Assembly (NCBI GenBank): GCA_903945375.1
Contig: CAJAVP010000013.1
Span: 1-35,502, forward strand
Reading direction: 5' to 3'
Length of the DNA stretch: 35,502 nt
From: an uncultured Methylococcaceae bacterium
GTDB taxonomy: Bacteria > Pseudomonadota > Gammaproteobacteria > Methylococcales > Methylomonadaceae
Shown: positions 1 to 8,269 of the stretch, piece after piece
Numbering within the stretch: position 1 is the stretch's first letter
How the letters are laid out: every line of letters starts with the position of its first letter
Position numbers and translations under genes: made by a program
The notes under the pieces: generated by a model
Seen by the model: the letters and a program-made list of their open reading frames with translations, nothing else
Databases searched by the model: none
What the model was told of the DNA's origin: nothing

Positions 1-182
1 CACCCTGTTTTCCACTCGGCGCTGGACGCCATTGAGTACGTACAAACTCTTCATCCAGCCACACCGTCACGTCGCCTCGCTGCACCAGTGCGCGATCATA
101 TTCAGGCCAGTTACTTGCCATTTACTTTTTGGCAGGCTTTCTTTGTTAGAAATGGCGTTTTTGATTCGGACTGACTGGTCAT
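1..182 (-). pseudogene. 5' end of an IS5-like transposase gene, frameshifted and cut by the window edge
   Basis: From an ATG at 121-119 the minus strand reads MASNWPEYDRALVQRG and then VTVWLDEEFV, which resembles the N-terminus of IS5/IS903-type transposases (NWxEYxxALVQRGxxTxW). A better-placed ATG at 182-180 opens MTSQSESKTPFLTKK in another frame and stops just where the NWPEY frame begins, so a one-base frameshift near 119-125 probably breaks the gene. The stretch near 230-250, read on the minus strand, is GACGTTGGTGCATAAACTC. This resembles an IS903-group terminal repeat and may mark the end of the element. The family assignment is by eye; the rest of the transposase lies outside the window. 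Confidence 0.55.
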
Positions 183-350
183 GATAATTCTCCGGTACGG
201 TTGCTTTTGGGCGATAGTTTATAGCATTTGAGAGTTTATGCACCAACGTCTAATGGCGTGGGTTTGTAATCGGAGAACTGTCAGAGTTTTTTGTGTCAGC
301 TTTAATTGGGCAGATGTGCTCCTTATAGCTTAGGTAAGTTGCCAATAGTC

Positions 351-375
351 GGAGTGCAGGCTTTGCCTGCACTCC
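351..375. repeat. Perfect palindromic repeat with 11-bp arms
   Basis: GGAGTGCAGGC, a TTT loop, then GCCTGCACTCC form a perfect hairpin. The same GGAGTGCA / TGCAC core recurs at the ends of a degenerate element at 33272-33347, which suggests a dispersed REP- or MITE-like family. There is no T tract, so it is not an obvious intrinsic terminator. Confidence 0.6.
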
Positions 376-466
376 AGCCGTACACAGTTGTCCAGTTCTT
401 GGAAGTAGGGGCAGATGATCTAGGGCAACAAAAGTTGAGTTGTATGCCTAATAATAAAATTTATGC

Positions 467-510
467 ATTGAGAGCCACGCCATAACAAACTGAGCAAGTG
501 AGCTCTCAAT
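467..510 (-). terminator. Hairpin behind the DUF1348 gene
   Basis: ATTGAGAGC (467-475) and GCTCTCAAT (502-510) are perfect 9-bp arms with a 26-base loop. On the minus strand the structure lies just after the stop of the 515-991 gene and is followed by an AT-rich run with several Ts. The large loop makes this a moderate call. Confidence 0.4.
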
Positions 511-514
511 TTTC

Positions 515-991
515 TCATAACCCCAATTCACTCAGCCCAGGATGATCATCGGGGCGTCGCCCTTGTGGCCATTGAAATTTACGTTCGCTTTCTAAAATGG
601 CTAGATCATTAATACTGGCATAACGTCGCTGCATCAAGCCATTCTCGGTAAATTCCCAGTTTTCATTGCCATAAGAGCGGAACCATTGTTGCTGATCGTT
701 ATGCCATTCATAGGCAAATCGTACAGCGATACGGTTGTCTGAAAACGCCCATAATTCTTTTATTAAGCGGTATTCCAGTTCCGTTGCCCATTTGTGTTTT
801 AAAAATTCGATAATTTGTGCGCGTCCAACGGGGAATTCTGCACGGTTGCGCCATTGACTATCGGGGGTGTAAACCAAAGCAACGCGCTCTGGATCGCGGC
901 TATTCCAGCCATCTTCAGCCATGCGAACTTTTTGTGTGGCCGTGTCTAAGTTAAACGGGGGTAAGGGTGGGCGAGCTTCTTGAGTAGACAT
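515..991 (-). CDS. NTF2-like protein of the DUF1348 family
   Basis: The 158-residue product matches the DUF1348 / NTF2-like fold family: an N-terminal helix with [17 protein letters not shown], then WRNRAEF, a [12 protein letters not shown] stretch, and a C-terminal [11 protein letters not shown] followed by a [12 protein letters not shown] tail typical of the family. The catalytic or ligand role of this family is not established. The start at 991 is preferred over an upstream ATG at 1033 because an AAGGA ribosome-binding site lies about eight bases before it and the family signature begins soon after. It is soluble, with no signal peptide. It stands alone, in the same direction as ubiX upstream (35-77 bases away depending on start), so the two could be co-transcribed. 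Confidence 0.85.
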   Translation of the reverse strand: MSTQEARPPLPPFNLDTATQKVRMAEDGWNSRDPERVALVYTPDSQWRNRAEFPVGRAQIIEFLKHKWATELEYRLIKELWAFSDNRIAVRFAYEWHNDQQQWFRSYGNENWEFTENGLMQRRYASINDLAILESERKFQWPQGRRPDDHPGLSELGL

Positions 992-1068
992 TGTTATTTT
1001 CCTTGTAGTAGATAGATTCGGGCAAATACCCATGAGTCTGAATCGTTTTTGTGCGAAAGCTTGAAAGA

Positions 1069-1644
1069 TTACAATCCTTCCCAGGGAGTATATAACCCGC
1101 TGACATCCACTCCAAAAAAATCTAATACACGTCCGACGGTTTCATCAACCATTGCCGACATGGAATCGGATTTACTGTAAAACGCTGGCATTGGTGGAAA
1201 AATAATGCCGCCATTTTCGGTCACAGCAGCCATATTGCGGATATGCAATAAATTTAGTGGCGTTTCTCTGGGCATGACAACCAAGCGGCGGCGTTCTTTG
1301 AGTACGACATCTGCTGCGCGTGAAATGAGGTTGTCACCAAAACCATGTGCAACAGCGGCTAGGGTTTTCATGGAGCAGGGCGCAATGATCATGCCTTCGG
1401 TTTTAAAGCCGCCACTGGCGATACTGGAGGCAATATCTTTGATGCCGTGCGTGATATCAGCCAACGCATATAGCTCGTCTCTGCTCATATCTAATTCGTG
1501 TTTTAGGTTTAATACGCCGGCTGCTGAGATGATTAAATGCGTTTCCCAGATGGCTTGAGGCTGTAATATTTGTAACATTCTGACACCATAAATCGCGCCG
1601 GTGGCGCCGGTAATGGCAATGATCAAGCGTTTTTTAGATTTCAT
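1069..1644 (-). CDS. ubiX: Flavin prenyltransferase UbiX
   Basis: The 191-residue protein is full length for UbiX/Pad1. It joins dimethylallyl phosphate to reduced FMN to make the prenylated flavin cofactor of UbiD-type decarboxylases, which act in ubiquinone synthesis and in aromatic acid decarboxylation. Visible signatures are the N-terminal FMN-binding loop GATGAIYG (13-20), the segment [19 protein letters not shown] (78-96) with Ser91, and the [13 protein letters not shown] motif (118-130) that forms the phosphate and prenyl site. No ubiD is present in the window. The start ATG has only a weak Shine-Dalgarno. A flavin reductase gene lies 3 kb away but is not in the same operon. Confidence 0.95.
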   Translation of the reverse strand: MKSKKRLIIAITGATGAIYGVRMLQILQPQAIWETHLIISAAGVLNLKHELDMSRDELYALADITHGIKDIASSIASGGFKTEGMIIAPCSMKTLAAVAHGFGDNLISRAADVVLKERRRLVVMPRETPLNLLHIRNMAAVTENGGIIFPPMPAFYSKSDSMSAMVDETVGRVLDFFGVDVSGLYTPWEGL

Positions 1645-1761
1645 TTTATGGACTTCGTGAGGGCGACAGCGGAGTGAATATTTAGGGTCGATTTGTCATT
1701 ATTATTGCCTGACAGAGTTTGTTCATTCTGATTTATACATCTGACTACTGACACGACTATA

Positions 1762-1947
1762 ATGATGATTTATCCTTTATCTTACCGATTATCGAAAATG
1801 CTAACGTTATTATTACTTACTTGTTTTCTGGTGTTTTTGTACACCACAGATAAATCAAATCAGCTAGTTATCGTTATCGTTGTCTTGTTGTTATTGGATT
1901 GGTTACAGGTGATGTACGAACTGTTTGCTGCATTGTTTGGATGGTAA
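1762..1947 (+). CDS. Small two-helix membrane protein, unknown function
   Basis: The product is 61 residues with two hydrophobic segments (about 13-28, rich in Leu/Phe, and 35-58, rich in Val/Leu/Ile), separated by the polar turn TTDKSNQ. I do not recognise a family. A TATAAT hexamer (1758-1763) overlaps the first ATG, so if that is the promoter -10 the transcript would begin near 1770 and translation would start at the second in-frame Met (1798), giving 49 residues. No good Shine-Dalgarno precedes either start. It sits between convergent and divergent neighbours, alone, and is followed by a hairpin. It could be a chance reading frame, but the clean two-helix pattern argues for a real small protein. 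Confidence 0.45.
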   Translation: MMIYPLSYRLSKMLTLLLLTCFLVFLYTTDKSNQLVIVIVVLLLLDWLQVMYELFAALFGW

Positions 1948-1980
1948 CTTCGCTCACAGCGCGTAGCCTGAGAGCGAAGT
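1947..1980. terminator. Hairpin between convergent genes
   Basis: ACTTCGCTC (1947-1955) and GAGCGAAGT (1972-1980) are perfect 9-bp arms around a 16-base loop. The hairpin lies between the small membrane protein on the plus strand and the stop of the NAD isocitrate dehydrogenase on the minus strand, so it may serve both. No strong T tract follows in either direction. Confidence 0.4.
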
Positions 1981-1987
1981 ATTTAGC

Positions 1988-3001
1988 TTATTCGGCTAAT
2001 GCGGCAACAATAGCATCGCCCATTTCTATGGTACCGGATTTGGAATTTGGATTTAAGTCTGGCGTAACCCATTGTCCTTCATTGACAACTTTTTCAACGG
2101 CCTTGACGATACGTGCGGCAGCTTCGGTTTCTCCAATATGAGTCAACATCATCGCGCCAGCCATGATAACGGCAGTTGGATTGGCTAGGTTTTTGCCGGT
2201 AATATCCGGCGCACTGCCATGTACAGCTTCAAATAAAGCGGCATCTTCACCGATATTTGCGCCTGGAATTAAGCCTAGACCACCCACTAAGCCAGCGGTT
2301 AAATCGGACAAAATATCACCAAACATATTGGTGCAAACGACCACATCAAATTGATTAGGGTTCATGACCATGTGCATACATGCCGCATCAATAATTTTTT
2401 CATCAAATTGGATGTCCGGATAACGCACAGCGGTTTCTCGCGCTACGTCTAAAAATAAGCCTTGCGTGTATTTTAAGATATTAGCCTTATGACAAACCGT
2501 CACTTTTTTGCGTTGATTGTCGCGGGCGTATTGAAAGGCATAGTCGATGATTTTTTGTGAAGCTGCGCGTGTGACAACAGCCAAACTTTCTGCGATGTCT
2601 TTTTTTGGGGTTAAGTAATGCTCAAGTCCAGCATATAGCCCTTCGGTATTTTCACGGACAATAACAATGTCTACGTCTTCAAAGCGCGTTTTGATACCAG
2701 GCCAGCTTTTGGCAGGGCGGACATTGGCATAAAGTTCATATTTTTGGCGTAAGGCAACGTTGATGCTTCTAAAACCTGTACCAACGACGGTGGTTAATGG
2801 GCCTTTGAACGCAATGCGGTTTTTATCAAAAGAGGCCATTGTTTCATCGGGCAGCGGGTTGCCAAATTTCTCAAAGGCCGATTGACCCGCAAACGCTTCT
2901 TCCCAAGTGATGTTAACGCCAGAGGCGTTGATGACTTTTACGGCTTCATCCATGATGGAAGGGCCAATGCCATCCCCTTTAATGAGTGTGATGGTATGCA
3001 T
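1988..3001 (-). CDS. NAD-dependent isocitrate dehydrogenase
   Basis: This 337-residue enzyme belongs to the isocitrate/isopropylmalate dehydrogenase family and is predicted to oxidise isocitrate to 2-oxoglutarate in the cytoplasm. It has the N-terminal GDGIGP, the substrate loop RSINVALR, whose S-x-N-x-x-x-R spacing fits isocitrate, RENTEGLYAG, HKANILK with the catalytic Lys, and metal-binding Asp residues around MFGDILSDL. The coenzyme loop reads HGSAPDI with Asp266-Ile267 where NADP enzymes have Lys-Tyr, so NAD specificity is expected. The short length matches bacterial NAD-IDHs close to isopropylmalate and homoisocitrate dehydrogenases. The start has a TAGGAG site. It is transcribed divergently from the NADP enzyme at 3208. 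Homoisocitrate or tartrate dehydrogenase activity is a less likely alternative. Confidence 0.88.
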   Translation of the reverse strand: MHTITLIKGDGIGPSIMDEAVKVINASGVNITWEEAFAGQSAFEKFGNPLPDETMASFDKNRIAFKGPLTTVVGTGFRSINVALRQKYELYANVRPAKSWPGIKTRFEDVDIVIVRENTEGLYAGLEHYLTPKKDIAESLAVVTRAASQKIIDYAFQYARDNQRKKVTVCHKANILKYTQGLFLDVARETAVRYPDIQFDEKIIDAACMHMVMNPNQFDVVVCTNMFGDILSDLTAGLVGGLGLIPGANIGEDAALFEAVHGSAPDITGKNLANPTAVIMAGAMMLTHIGETEAAARIVKAVEKVVNEGQWVTPDLNPNSKSGTIEMGDAIVAALAE

Positions 3002-3080
3002 GATGTGCTCCTAAAGTGTACTGTGTAATGGTTGATCACCCCTTTTTGCAAAGAGCGACGTTGTGTTAATCCTAAATTTA

Positions 3081-3119
3081 AACTGGATTATAGAGGGATA
3101 AGCAAGATTTTATCCAGTT
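3081..3119. promoter_or_regulatory. Inverted repeat in the divergent IDH promoter region
   Basis: AACTGGAT (3081-3088) and ATCCAGTT (3112-3119) are perfect 8-bp arms 23 bases apart, close to the middle of the 206-bp space between the two divergent isocitrate dehydrogenase genes. It could be an operator acting on one or both promoters. That role is inferred from position alone. Confidence 0.3.
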
Positions 3120-3132
3120 GGAAGCTTAAATA

Positions 3133-3160
3133 TTACAAATATTGCCGCATTTGTTATTAT
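3133..3160 (+). promoter_or_regulatory. Candidate sigma-70 promoter of icd
   Basis: TTACAA (3133-3138), a 16-base spacer and TATTAT (3155-3160) lie about 48 bases before the icd ATG. The match to consensus is fair, not strong. Confidence 0.35.
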
Positions 3161-3207
3161 GCTTGGCGATTGATGGTTTGCCCAATTAACCTAATATAGG
3201 AGTTGTC

Positions 3208-4500
3208 ATGTCTGATTTGATTCCACCGCCTAACGGCTGCCCCATAACGATGCAAAATGGTCGCTTGCTTGTTCCAAATAATCCCATTATCCCTTTTATT
3301 GAAGGCGATGGTACGGGGCCGGATATTTGGCGAGCAACGGTACGTGTACTGGATGCCGCTGTAGCGCACAGTTATCAAGGCCAACGTAAAATTCATTGGC
3401 TGGAAGTGTACGCTGGCGAGAAAGCGTATCGACTTTTTGATACTTGGTTGCCTGATGGCACTGTTAATGCTTGTAGACAGTACTTGGTGTCTATAAAAGG
3501 CCCTTTGACGACACCGATTGGCGGCGGTATTCGTTCTTTGAATGTTGCGTTAAGGCAAATGCTGGATATGTATGTCTGTTTGCGTCCAGTCAGATGGTTT
3601 AACGGTGTGCCCTCGCCAGTGAAACATCCTGAGTCTGTTGATATGGTTATTTTTCGTGAAAATACTGAAGATATTTATGCGGGTTTGGAATTTGCTCAGG
3701 GCAGTGCTGAAAATGCACGGTTTTTACAGTTATTGAAAGAGAATTTCCCCGCTCAATTCAGCAAAATTCGTTTTCCTGAGACATCTGGAATAGGGATTAA
3801 GCCGGTCTCTTCGGAAGGCACTGAGCGTTTAATGCGAGCAGCGATTGAATACGCTATTACGAATCAACGCAAAAGTGTGACGATTGTGCATAAAGGCAAC
3901 ATCATGAAATTCACTGAAGGGGCATTCCGTCAGTGGGCTTATGAGTTGGCTGAACGCGAATATGCCGAGCAAACCTATACATGGTTGCAGTGGGAGAAGA
4001 CCCGTGAGCAATTGGGTGAAGCAGCGGCTAATCTGGAGCAGGCGGCAGCTTTGGCAGCGGGTCGTATTTTGATTAAAGATGCGATTGCGGATATTGCTTT
4101 ACAGCAAGTTTTAACACGCCCAGATGATTTTGATGTGATTGCCACTCTCAATTTAAATGGCGATTATCTATCAGACGCCTTAGCCGCACAGGTGGGCGGG
4201 ATTGGCATTGCACCAGGCGGCAATATCAATTATCAAACGGGCACAGCCGTTTTTGAGGCGACGCATGGCACGGCACCTAAATATGCGGATTTAGATAAAG
4301 TTAATCCTGGATCATTAATCTTATCGGGTGAAATGATGCTGCGTTATATGGGCTGGACGGAAGCGGCGGATGCCATTATTCACGCTATGGATGCAGCTAT
4401 CGCGGCTAAACGAGTGACTTATGATTTTGCGAGGTTAATGGATTGTGCTACAGAAGTGAAATGCAGTGAATTCGCTGACGCACTAATCGCTCACTTATAG
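3208..4500 (+). CDS. icd: NADP-dependent isocitrate dehydrogenase
   Basis: The 430-residue protein is a full-length homodimeric-type isocitrate dehydrogenase of the Krebs cycle. Motifs are IEGDGTGPD near residue 31, [13 protein letters not shown] with the Ser that is phosphorylated in the E. coli enzyme, [13 protein letters not shown], the catalytic-Lys segment [18 protein letters not shown] for the metal, and the coenzyme loop [11 protein letters not shown] with Lys358-Tyr359, the pair that selects NADP. A helical insert around 255-285 (Glu/Ala rich) is longer than in isopropylmalate dehydrogenases and usual for this subfamily. A TAGGAG site precedes the ATG. It is divergent from the NAD enzyme, so the cell can make both NADH and NADPH at this step. 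Confidence 0.95.
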   Translation: MSDLIPPPNGCPITMQNGRLLVPNNPIIPFIEGDGTGPDIWRATVRVLDAAVAHSYQGQRKIHWLEVYAGEKAYRLFDTWLPDGTVNACRQYLVSIKGPLTTPIGGGIRSLNVALRQMLDMYVCLRPVRWFNGVPSPVKHPESVDMVIFRENTEDIYAGLEFAQGSAENARFLQLLKENFPAQFSKIRFPETSGIGIKPVSSEGTERLMRAAIEYAITNQRKSVTIVHKGNIMKFTEGAFRQWAYELAEREYAEQTYTWLQWEKTREQLGEAAANLEQAAALAAGRILIKDAIADIALQQVLTRPDDFDVIATLNLNGDYLSDALAAQVGGIGIAPGGNINYQTGTAVFEATHGTAPKYADLDKVNPGSLILSGEMMLRYMGWTEAADAIIHAMDAAIAAKRVTYDFARLMDCATEVKCSEFADALIAHL

Positions 4501-4590
4501 TGTTCTGTATCGATGATACAATAACAACACATTTAATCATTTAATAGGCCATAACAGCCTAAACTTAATTTACATCGGAAAAAAAATATC

Positions 4591-5079
4591 ATGACGGTTA
4601 GTGTGGATGATTTCAAAAATGCCCTGCGGCTTTGGGCCAGTGGTGTCTCAGTGGTCACAACGCATACGGAGAAATATGGTCTTCAAGGTATGACGGTGAG
4701 TGCTTTTAGTAGTGTTTCCGTTGATCCTCCACAAATATTAGTTTGTATTAATGAGCGTGCCGAGACGGGCGTAGGAATTATGGAAAGCGAGTTTTTTGCT
4801 GTTAATGTACTGAGTCAGCATCAACAAGCGGTTTCTAATCAATTTGCCGGTGGCAGTAGTCAAGCAGAACGTTTTGCTAATACGTCTTGGGAAAATGGCA
4901 GTACCGGTTTACCACTGCTAACAGAAAGCCTAATGTCTCTTGAATGTCGATTAGTCGATAAAGTGTTGGCTGGAACGCATTGGATTTTGATTGGCGAAGT
5001 GCTGCAATGTGTCTGTCGTACTGGCGATCCGCTATTGTATTATTCTGGAAATTATCGCCAGTTATCCGCTCTAAACTAA
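4591..5079 (+). CDS. Flavin reductase domain protein (HpaC/RutF-like)
   Basis: The 162-residue protein fits the flavin reductase-like FMN-binding split-barrel family. Signatures are FKNALRLWASGVSVVTT at the N-terminus, GMTVSAFSSVSVDPPQILVCIN (33-54), FAVNVLSQHQQ, and a C-terminal HWILIGEVL with the GDPLLYYSGNYRQL tail. Such proteins reduce FMN or FAD with NAD(P)H and supply the free reduced flavin to a partner monooxygenase or other flavoenzyme. No partner is adjacent. The gene lies 90 bp after icd and overlaps none of its neighbours. The Shine-Dalgarno is weak (CGGAAAA). Confidence 0.9.
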   Translation: MTVSVDDFKNALRLWASGVSVVTTHTEKYGLQGMTVSAFSSVSVDPPQILVCINERAETGVGIMESEFFAVNVLSQHQQAVSNQFAGGSSQAERFANTSWENGSTGLPLLTESLMSLECRLVDKVLAGTHWILIGEVLQCVCRTGDPLLYYSGNYRQLSALN

Positions 5080-5141
5080 GCGCAATTTTTATAATGAATG
5101 GTCAGGTTATTATGTTTAATCAATTAAAAGAGGTTAAGGTT

Positions 5142-7649
5142 ATGCCACATAGAATTTTTCAAAAGAGTCAACCTAAATCTCATATCACTATTCTTCCTGA
5201 CTTGGGCATGGAAGAGCAACATTTAACAGATGATTTTAAGCGTTATTATGGGCATCGCTTGGGACGTGACGAAAATTGTCGCTCACCACACTATGCTTAC
5301 GAGGCCCTATCTTTGGCAATTAGTGATCGATTAATCGAGCGTTGGAAAAAAACTTATCTGGCGTATAAAGCACAGGATTGCCGCCGCGCTTATTATTTAT
5401 CGATGGAATTTTTAATGGGGCGCACTCTGAGTAATGCCATGCTGAATTTAGGCATGAATAACTCGGTTGAAAAATCAATGTACAGTCTGGGGTTAGATCT
5501 GGAAGAATTGATTGAAAGTGAACCCGATGCAGGATTGGGTAACGGCGGTCTAGGTCGTTTGGCAGCTTGTTTTATTGATAGCTGCGCGACCTTACAGTTG
5601 CCGGTAACCGGTTATGGTTTACGTTATGAATACGGTATGTTTTCTCAAGATGTTGTGAATGGTGAGCAGGTTGAAAAACCCGATCATTGGCTACGCAACG
5701 GCAATATGTGGGAAATTGAACGCGCTGAATATACTCAACGCATTAAATTTGGTGGTCGCACCGAGATTCATACGGATGCTAATGGTCATAAAAAAGTGTG
5801 CTGGATTGATACCCATGATGTATTAGCTGTACCGTTTGATACGCCAATCCCAGGTTATCAAAATGGCACGGTCAATACCTTGCGTTTATGGAAAGCGGCG
5901 GCAACGGAAGAGTTTGATTTGCAAGAATTTAATGCGGGCGATTATGCTGAATCGGTTGCCGCAAAGAATACCGCTGAAAATATTACTATGGTTTTGTATC
6001 CGAATGATGCCAATGAAAACGGTAAAGCTCTGCGCCTGCGTCAACAGTATTTATTAACATCAGCGAGTTTGCAGGATGTGATTGATGGTTGGATAGGTCG
6101 GCATGGCAATGATTTTACCGAGTTTGCCGCCAAAAACTGCTTCCAATTGAATGATACTCATCCGAGTATCGCTATTGCTGAACTTATGCGCTTATTGGTT
6201 GATATTCATGGCTTGCCTTGGCATCAAGCGTGGCAAATTATTCGCGAAACCATGGCTTATACCAATCACACCTTGCTGCCAGAAGCATTGGAGCGTTGGT
6301 CGGTTAATCTGTTTAAACAGTTATTACCCAGAATTATGGAAATTATTTTTGAAATTAATGCCCATTTTTTGGCGGAAGTCTCTGCTCATTATCCCGGCGA
6401 TAAACAACGTCTGGCACGTATGTCTTTGATTGAAGAGGGCGCTGAACAACATGTCAGAATGGCTTATTTAGCGATTGTCGGTAGTTATTCAGTTAATGGC
6501 GTGGCTGAATTGCACTCTAAATTATTACAACAAGGCTTGTTCCGTGATTTTTATGAGTTGTGGCCTGCTAAGTTCAATAATAAAACCAATGGCGTTACGC
6601 CTCGCCGCTGGCTCGCTGCGTGTAATCCTGAATTGGCGGCGTTAATTACTGAGACAATTGGTGAGGGTTGGTTAACGGATTTGTCGCAACTGACGAAACT
6701 CAAGCCTTACGCTGAAAATAGTGCATTCCGTAAGCGTTGGTACGCGGTGCAGCAAAATGCCAAACAGCGTTTGATTGATTTCAAAAAGCTGGAATTGGAT
6801 GTGGATTTATCGGTAGATGCTTTGTTTGATGTGCAGGTAAAGCGTGTTCACGAATATAAACGTCAATTGCTCAACGTGCTGCATGTCATTCATTTGTATG
6901 ATCGTATTAAACGTGGTGATACGGAAAACTGGACAAAACGTTGTGTGCTAATTGGCGGCAAAGCAGCGCCTGGCTATTTTATGGCGAAGCGAATTATTAA
7001 ATTAATCAATAATGTTGCGAATGTCATTAATCATGATCCTGATGTCGGCGAAAAGCTGAAATTAATTTTTCTGCCCAATTACCGCGTATCAGCAATGGAA
7101 AAAATTTGTCCAGGTGCCGATCTGTCTGAGCAAATTTCCACAGCCGGTAAAGAAGCTTCTGGCACTGGCAATATGAAATTTATGATGAATGGCGCATTAA
7201 CTATCGGCACATTAGATGGCGCTAATATTGAAATTCGCGAGGAAGTTGGTGATGACAATTTCTTCTTATTTGGTCTGACCGAAGAACAGGTGGAAGATTT
7301 GCGTCACCATTATGATCCTGAGAGCATGATTAATCAGGATGAAGACTTACAGCGCGTGGTTAAACTGTTGGAGTGTGGGCATTTTAATCAATTTGAACCC
7401 GGTATTTTTGATCCAATTTTAGCTTCTATCAAAAGTCCTCATGATCCGTGGATGACCGTGGCAGATTTTCGTAGCTTTGTCGATACGCAAAAACGCGTCG
7501 AAGAAGCGTATCAAGATAAAGAACGTTGGACGAAAATGAGTATTTTAAACTGTGCAGGTAGTGGTAAGTTCTCAACAGATCGGACAATCGCTGAATACAA
7601 TGACGAGATTTGGAAGCTCGATCCCATCTACATCAATAAAACAGTCTAA
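5142..7649 (+). CDS. glgP: Glycogen/alpha-glucan phosphorylase
   Basis: The enzyme releases glucose-1-phosphate from glycogen or maltodextrin, using pyridoxal phosphate. The family is clear: SMEFLMGRTLSNAMLNLG, EPDAGLGNGGLGRLAACF, NDTHPSIAIAELMRLL, TNHTLLPEALE, NGVTPRRWL, VQVKRVHEYKRQLLN, and the cofactor site EASGTGNMKFM with the PLP lysine at about 679, almost the position in the rabbit muscle enzyme. The frame stays open upstream to 4980, inside the flavin reductase gene, but the ATG at 5142 is preferred: AAAGAGG lies eight bases before it, and the resulting 835 residues match the family. trmL begins two bases after its stop. Confidence 0.96.
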   Translation: MPHRIFQKSQPKSHITILPDLGMEEQHLTDDFKRYYGHRLGRDENCRSPHYAYEALSLAISDRLIERWKKTYLAYKAQDCRRAYYLSMEFLMGRTLSNAMLNLGMNNSVEKSMYSLGLDLEELIESEPDAGLGNGGLGRLAACFIDSCATLQLPVTGYGLRYEYGMFSQDVVNGEQVEKPDHWLRNGNMWEIERAEYTQRIKFGGRTEIHTDANGHKKVCWIDTHDVLAVPFDTPIPGYQNGTVNTLRLWKAAATEEFDLQEFNAGDYAESVAAKNTAENITMVLYPNDANENGKALRLRQQYLLTSASLQDVIDGWIGRHGNDFTEFAAKNCFQLNDTHPSIAIAELMRLLVDIHGLPWHQAWQIIRETMAYTNHTLLPEALERWSVNLFKQLLPRIMEIIFEINAHFLAEVSAHYPGDKQRLARMSLIEEGAEQHVRMAYLAIVGSYSVNGVAELHSKLLQQGLFRDFYELWPAKFNNKTNGVTPRRWLAACNPELAALITETIGEGWLTDLSQLTKLKPYAENSAFRKRWYAVQQNAKQRLIDFKKLELDVDLSVDALFDVQVKRVHEYKRQLLNVLHVIHLYDRIKRGDTENWTKRCVLIGGKAAPGYFMAKRIIKLINNVANVINHDPDVGEKLKLIFLPNYRVSAMEKICPGADLSEQISTAGKEASGTGNMKFMMNGALTIGTLDGANIEIREEVGDDNFFLFGLTEEQVEDLRHHYDPESMINQDEDLQRVVKLLECGHFNQFEPGIFDPILASIKSPHDPWMTVADFRSFVDTQKRVEEAYQDKERWTKMSILNCAGSGKFSTDRTIAEYNDEIWKLDPIYINKTV

Positions 7650-7651
7650 CA

Positions 7652-8122
7652 GTGCTACATATCGTTCTGTATGAGCCGGAGATTCCGGCAAATACGGGCA
7701 ATATTATTCGTTTGTGTGCCAATGCAGGAGCTCATCTTCATTTAATTAAGCCCTTAGGTTTTGTGATGGAGGATAAAAAGTTGCGCCGAGCCGGGCTTGA
7801 TTATCATGAATGGGTCGCTGTAAAAGAACATGAGTCGCTCACTGAATGTCTTGATGCTATTAAACCGCAGCGGTTGTTTGCTTTGACGACCAAAGGTAGG
7901 CGGATATTTAGTCAGGTGCGTTTCCAAGCGCAGGATGCGTTGTTGTTTGGCCCTGAAACTCGGGGCTTGCCTGCAACTGTACTCGCTAATGTAGGGGCTA
8001 AAAATTGTTTGTATGTACCTATGTGCGAAGAAAGCCGAAGTCTTAATCTTTCAAATACTGTGTCGATTGTGCTTTATGAGGCGTGGCGGCAATTGTCTTA
8101 TGACGGTGCATTAATAAAATAG
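7652..8122 (+). CDS. trmL: tRNA (cytidine/uridine-34-2'-O)-methyltransferase TrmL
   Basis: This 156-residue SPOUT-family enzyme methylates the ribose of the wobble base in tRNA-Leu species. It is close to the usual length. It opens with LHIVLYEPEIPANTGNIIR, carries the KPLGF and LRRAGLDYHEW segments, and ends with the knotted SAM site: LLFGPETRGLP, then MCEESRSLNLSNTVSIVLYE. The start is a GTG two bases after the glgP stop, with no clear Shine-Dalgarno of its own, so translational coupling to glgP is likely. Confidence 0.96.
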   Translation: MLHIVLYEPEIPANTGNIIRLCANAGAHLHLIKPLGFVMEDKKLRRAGLDYHEWVAVKEHESLTECLDAIKPQRLFALTTKGRRIFSQVRFQAQDALLFGPETRGLPATVLANVGAKNCLYVPMCEESRSLNLSNTVSIVLYEAWRQLSYDGALIK

Positions 8123-8163
8123 CAACAGTTAGCGCTCAAATTCGTACCCTTAAAAATATTAAC

Positions 8164-8188
8164 GGAGTCAAAACTCGTTTTTGACCCC
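8164..8188 (+). terminator. Hairpin after trmL
   Basis: GGAGTCAAAA (8164-8173) pairs with TTTTGACCCC (8179-8188) with one mismatch and a five-base loop, about 40 bases after the trmL stop. The tract after it is not T-rich, so termination is a moderate inference. Confidence 0.35.
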
Positions 8189-8269
8189 GATTAACTTAAT
8201 CAATATTCAAATAAACTTTAAAAATTTAAATACAAAATGTTATCCATTTTTTCACCGACAGGACTAGCT

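Larger units (their letters stand above)
183..514. other. Gene-free stretch beside an IS end
   Basis: I see no coding sequence here. It holds the presumed IS end (about 230-250), a perfect palindromic repeat (351-375) and a terminator-like hairpin (467-510) behind the DUF1348 gene. Confidence 0.5.

Noticed and set aside
3157-3396. Minus-strand frame over the icd start
   Set aside because: Lies mostly inside icd on the opposite strand, with no domain and no ribosome-binding site.
4980-5141. Upstream extension of glgP
   Set aside because: It would overlap the flavin reductase gene, has no family similarity, and a strong AAAGAGG site precedes the ATG at 5142.
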